Source of the DNA: JAJXWB01 sp964634325
GTDB lineage: Bacteria > Pseudomonadota > Alphaproteobacteria > Rhizobiales > Beijerinckiaceae
NCBI GenBank assembly: GCA_964634325.1
Contig: CAZWJF010000052.1
Span: 1-15,228, forward strand
Direction: 5' to 3'
Length of the DNA: 15,228 bases
This document shows positions 14,415 to 15,228 of the stretch, piece after piece. A program made the translations under genes and the position numbers. The first letter of the stretch is position 1; each line of letters starts with the position of its first letter. The notes beneath the pieces were generated by a model, which was given only the letters and a program-made list of their open reading frames with translations, did not search any database and was not told the DNA's origin.

Positions 14415-15212
14415 ATGAACGAACCGCCGACCGAATCGATGCGCGTCGTTTCCGCGCGCACGCTGCGTTACGATCGCGCGGCGATGGAGACGCGCGCGAT
14501 CGAAGTCGCGGTCGAGGCGGCGATCAACATCGTCTACGGCGATACGCCCTATGCGGTGATGATGACGACGCCGCAAGACATCCAGGATTTCGTATACGGG
14601 TTCAGCCTGACCGAAGGCGTCATCGACCGTTTGGAACAAATACGAGGCGTCCAGATATCGCAACGCAACGACGGTTATGTCGCCTCCGTCGATCTGACGC
14701 CCGACGCGCTACGCCGTCACATGGCGCGCCGCCGCAATCTCTCTGGACGGACAGGCTGCGGGCTCTGCGGCGTCGAGGACCTCGAGCAGATACCGTCTGC
14801 AACGCGTCCTGTCGGCGCGCGGGACATTGCGCCTGCGGCGATCGCTGTCGCGCTGGAAGAAATGCACCGGAAACAGGATCTGTTTCGTGCGACGCGCGCC
14901 GTGCACGGCGCGGCCTGGTGCGCGCTGGACGGATCTGTGCGCATCGTGCGCGAAGACGTCGGGCGTCACAATGCGCTCGATAAAATGATCGGCGCCTGTC
15001 TCCGCGCAGGCCTTGCGGCCGACGACGGTTTCGCGCTGATCACCAGCCGCTGTTCGTTCGAAATGGTGGAGAAGACTGCGATGTTCGGCGCGCCGGCGCT
15101 CGTCTCTGTTTCTGCGCCGACGTCGCTGGCGATCGAACGCGCTCAGGCGCTCGGCGTATCGCTGTTCGCCATAGCGCGCGACGATGGCGCGGTCGCCTTC
15201 GTTACGCCGTGA
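14415..15212 (+). CDS. fdhD: FdhD-type sulfurtransferase for molybdenum cofactor maturation
   Basis: A 265-residue cytoplasmic accessory protein. FdhD relays sulfur from a cysteine desulfurase to bis-MGD cofactor, making formate dehydrogenase-type enzymes active. The essential CxxC is C115-C118 in GRTGCGLCGVE; REDVGRHNALDK (179-190) and CSFEMVEK with VSAPTSLAIERA near 213-243 are family hallmarks. The length fits the family. ATG 14415 has no strong ribosome-binding site; an ATG at 14439 (MRVVSA) is an alternative. No formate dehydrogenase gene is in the window. The only molybdoenzyme is PadB, encoded divergently 0.75 kb away, so FdhD may serve it. A distant formate dehydrogenase client cannot be excluded. 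Confidence 0.92.
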   Translation: MNEPPTESMRVVSARTLRYDRAAMETRAIEVAVEAAINIVYGDTPYAVMMTTPQDIQDFVYGFSLTEGVIDRLEQIRGVQISQRNDGYVASVDLTPDALRRHMARRRNLSGRTGCGLCGVEDLEQIPSATRPVGARDIAPAAIAVALEEMHRKQDLFRATRAVHGAAWCALDGSVRIVREDVGRHNALDKMIGACLRAGLAADDGFALITSRCSFEMVEKTAMFGAPALVSVSAPTSLAIERAQALGVSLFAIARDDGAVAFVTP

Positions 15213-15228
15213 CGCTGTCGCACGTCAG

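Overview
The window is G+C-rich, with overlapping operon genes, GGAGG-type ribosome-binding sites and alphaproteobacteria-like protein families. I infer an alphaproteobacterium, plausibly of the Hyphomicrobiales/Rhizobiales; nothing here fixes the genus. No gene-free stretch exceeds 300 bases: the longest is the 269-base divergent control region at 13670-13938. I saw no tRNA, rRNA, CRISPR array, insertion sequence or phage gene.

Layout. Bases 1-157 hold no gene I can support. A membrane CDP-alcohol phosphatidyltransferase (158-934, +) and a 4-hydroxybenzoate 3-monooxygenase, pobA (1121-2296, +), occupy the left end. From 13669 down to 2315 everything is on the minus strand and looks like one long catabolic operon or two nested ones. 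In transcription order it encodes: a three-subunit molybdenum/iron-sulfur membrane oxidoreductase resembling phenylacetyl-CoA:acceptor oxidoreductase (padB, padC, padD); a possible 16-codon leader ORF; phenylacetate-CoA ligase (paaK); a complete branched-chain-type ABC importer (livH, livM, livG, livF and a periplasmic binding protein); and a PaaX-type repressor. Divergently, on the plus strand, lie a small FlK-like hotdog acyl-CoA thioesterase (13939-14346) and fdhD (14415-15212), which encodes the sulfurtransferase needed to mature bis-MGD molybdenum enzymes.

How the genes fit together (inference from families plus context). The ABC system would import phenylacetate or a similar aryl acid and PaaK would convert it to the CoA thioester. 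PadBCD would then oxidise the alpha carbon and pass electrons to the quinone pool. The thioesterase may release or police CoA thioesters, FdhD would activate the molybdenum cofactor, and PaaX would sense phenylacetyl-CoA. This is the alpha-oxidation route towards phenylglyoxylate known from denitrifying betaproteobacteria, here combined with a PaaX regulator normally tied to the aerobic epoxidation (paa) route. The next enzyme, phenylglyoxylate oxidoreductase, is not in the window. PobA would handle 4-hydroxybenzoate and could be a separate or downstream step.
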